Assembly: GCA_037355855.1 (NCBI GenBank)
Contig: CM074769.1
Location: forward strand, 2,108,001-2,172,000
Direction: 5' to 3'
Length of the DNA stretch: 64,000 bases
DNA from: Pseudo-nitzschia pungens
Lineage: Eukaryota > Bacillariophyta > Bacillariophyceae > Bacillariales > Bacillariaceae
Shown: in pieces, positions 63,961 through 64,000 of the stretch
Layout of the letters: each line of letters starts with the position of its first letter
How positions within the stretch are numbered: the stretch's first letter is position 1
The notes under the pieces: generated by a model
The model's input: the letters and a program-made list of their open reading frames with translations, nothing else
Database searches by the model: none
Told to the model about the DNA's origin: nothing
Position numbers and translations under genes: made by a program

Positions 63961-64000
63961 AACCTAACCCACGATCAACAAAAACAAACCCACGATCAAC
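63961..64000. repeat. Second copy of the A/C-rich leader sequence
   Basis: All 40 bases to the end of the window equal 57586-57625 (starting AACCTAACCCACGATC). Too long for a usual LINE target duplication; see findings. Confidence 0.85.

Overview
This 64 kb window looks like a repeat-rich nuclear segment of a protist, most probably a stramenopile alga such as a diatom (inference). The host genes have few, short introns (114 to about 220 bp), and at least 70 % of the sequence is transposable elements of several orders, many nested and young. No bacterial operon logic, CRISPR array, rRNA or recognisable tRNA gene was seen.

Layout. Positions 1-24946 are one nested stack. A long non-LTR retrotransposon (LINE copy A, minus strand, 5' end at 24946) is split by a terminal-inverted-repeat (TIR) DNA element (9091-15592) and by a Ty3/gypsy-type LTR element (317-8228). 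The TIR element carries a gag-only LTR retrotransposon (10157-14442) inside a G-rich minisatellite. The gypsy pol gene is broken by a 2 kb non-autonomous LINE derivative (2428-4464) with a 16 bp target-site duplication. Positions about 25325-29822 hold a Tc1/mariner-type DNA transposon with a DDE transposase and a convergent cysteine-rich accessory gene.

Positions 30616-40415 are a host gene island: a coiled-coil nuclear-type protein, a mitochondrial tricarboxylate-type carrier (four exons, one GC-AG intron), a short-chain dehydrogenase with a long disordered tail, and a DUF1826-like protein. Positions 40664-50875 are a complete tyrosine-recombinase (YR) retrotransposon with the split direct repeats A1-ORFs-B1-A2-B2 of the Ngaro/PAT type. 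It encodes Gag with a CCCH finger, RT-RNase H, YR and an extra fourth ORF of unknown function. Positions 51048-53545 are a non-autonomous fold-back derivative of the mariner-like transposon.

Positions 53932-56753 hold two more host genes, convergently arranged: a NOC4-like ribosome-biogenesis factor and a LENG1-like CIR_N-domain protein. Positions 57240-60099 are a low-complexity leader fused to a 5'-truncated gypsy pol with a 3' LTR. That LTR truncates a second LINE (copy B, 60100-63960, ORF1 only). The last 40 bases duplicate 57586-57625.

Interaction of parts. The LINE family supplies a well-defined 5' terminus (ACAATTTTGC), seen in three elements including the ORF-less 2 kb derivative, which suggests an autonomous/parasite pair. 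The mariner family shows the same relationship. The gypsy LTRs, the gag-only LTRs and the YR repeats all look identical within each pair on reading, so these insertions are recent.
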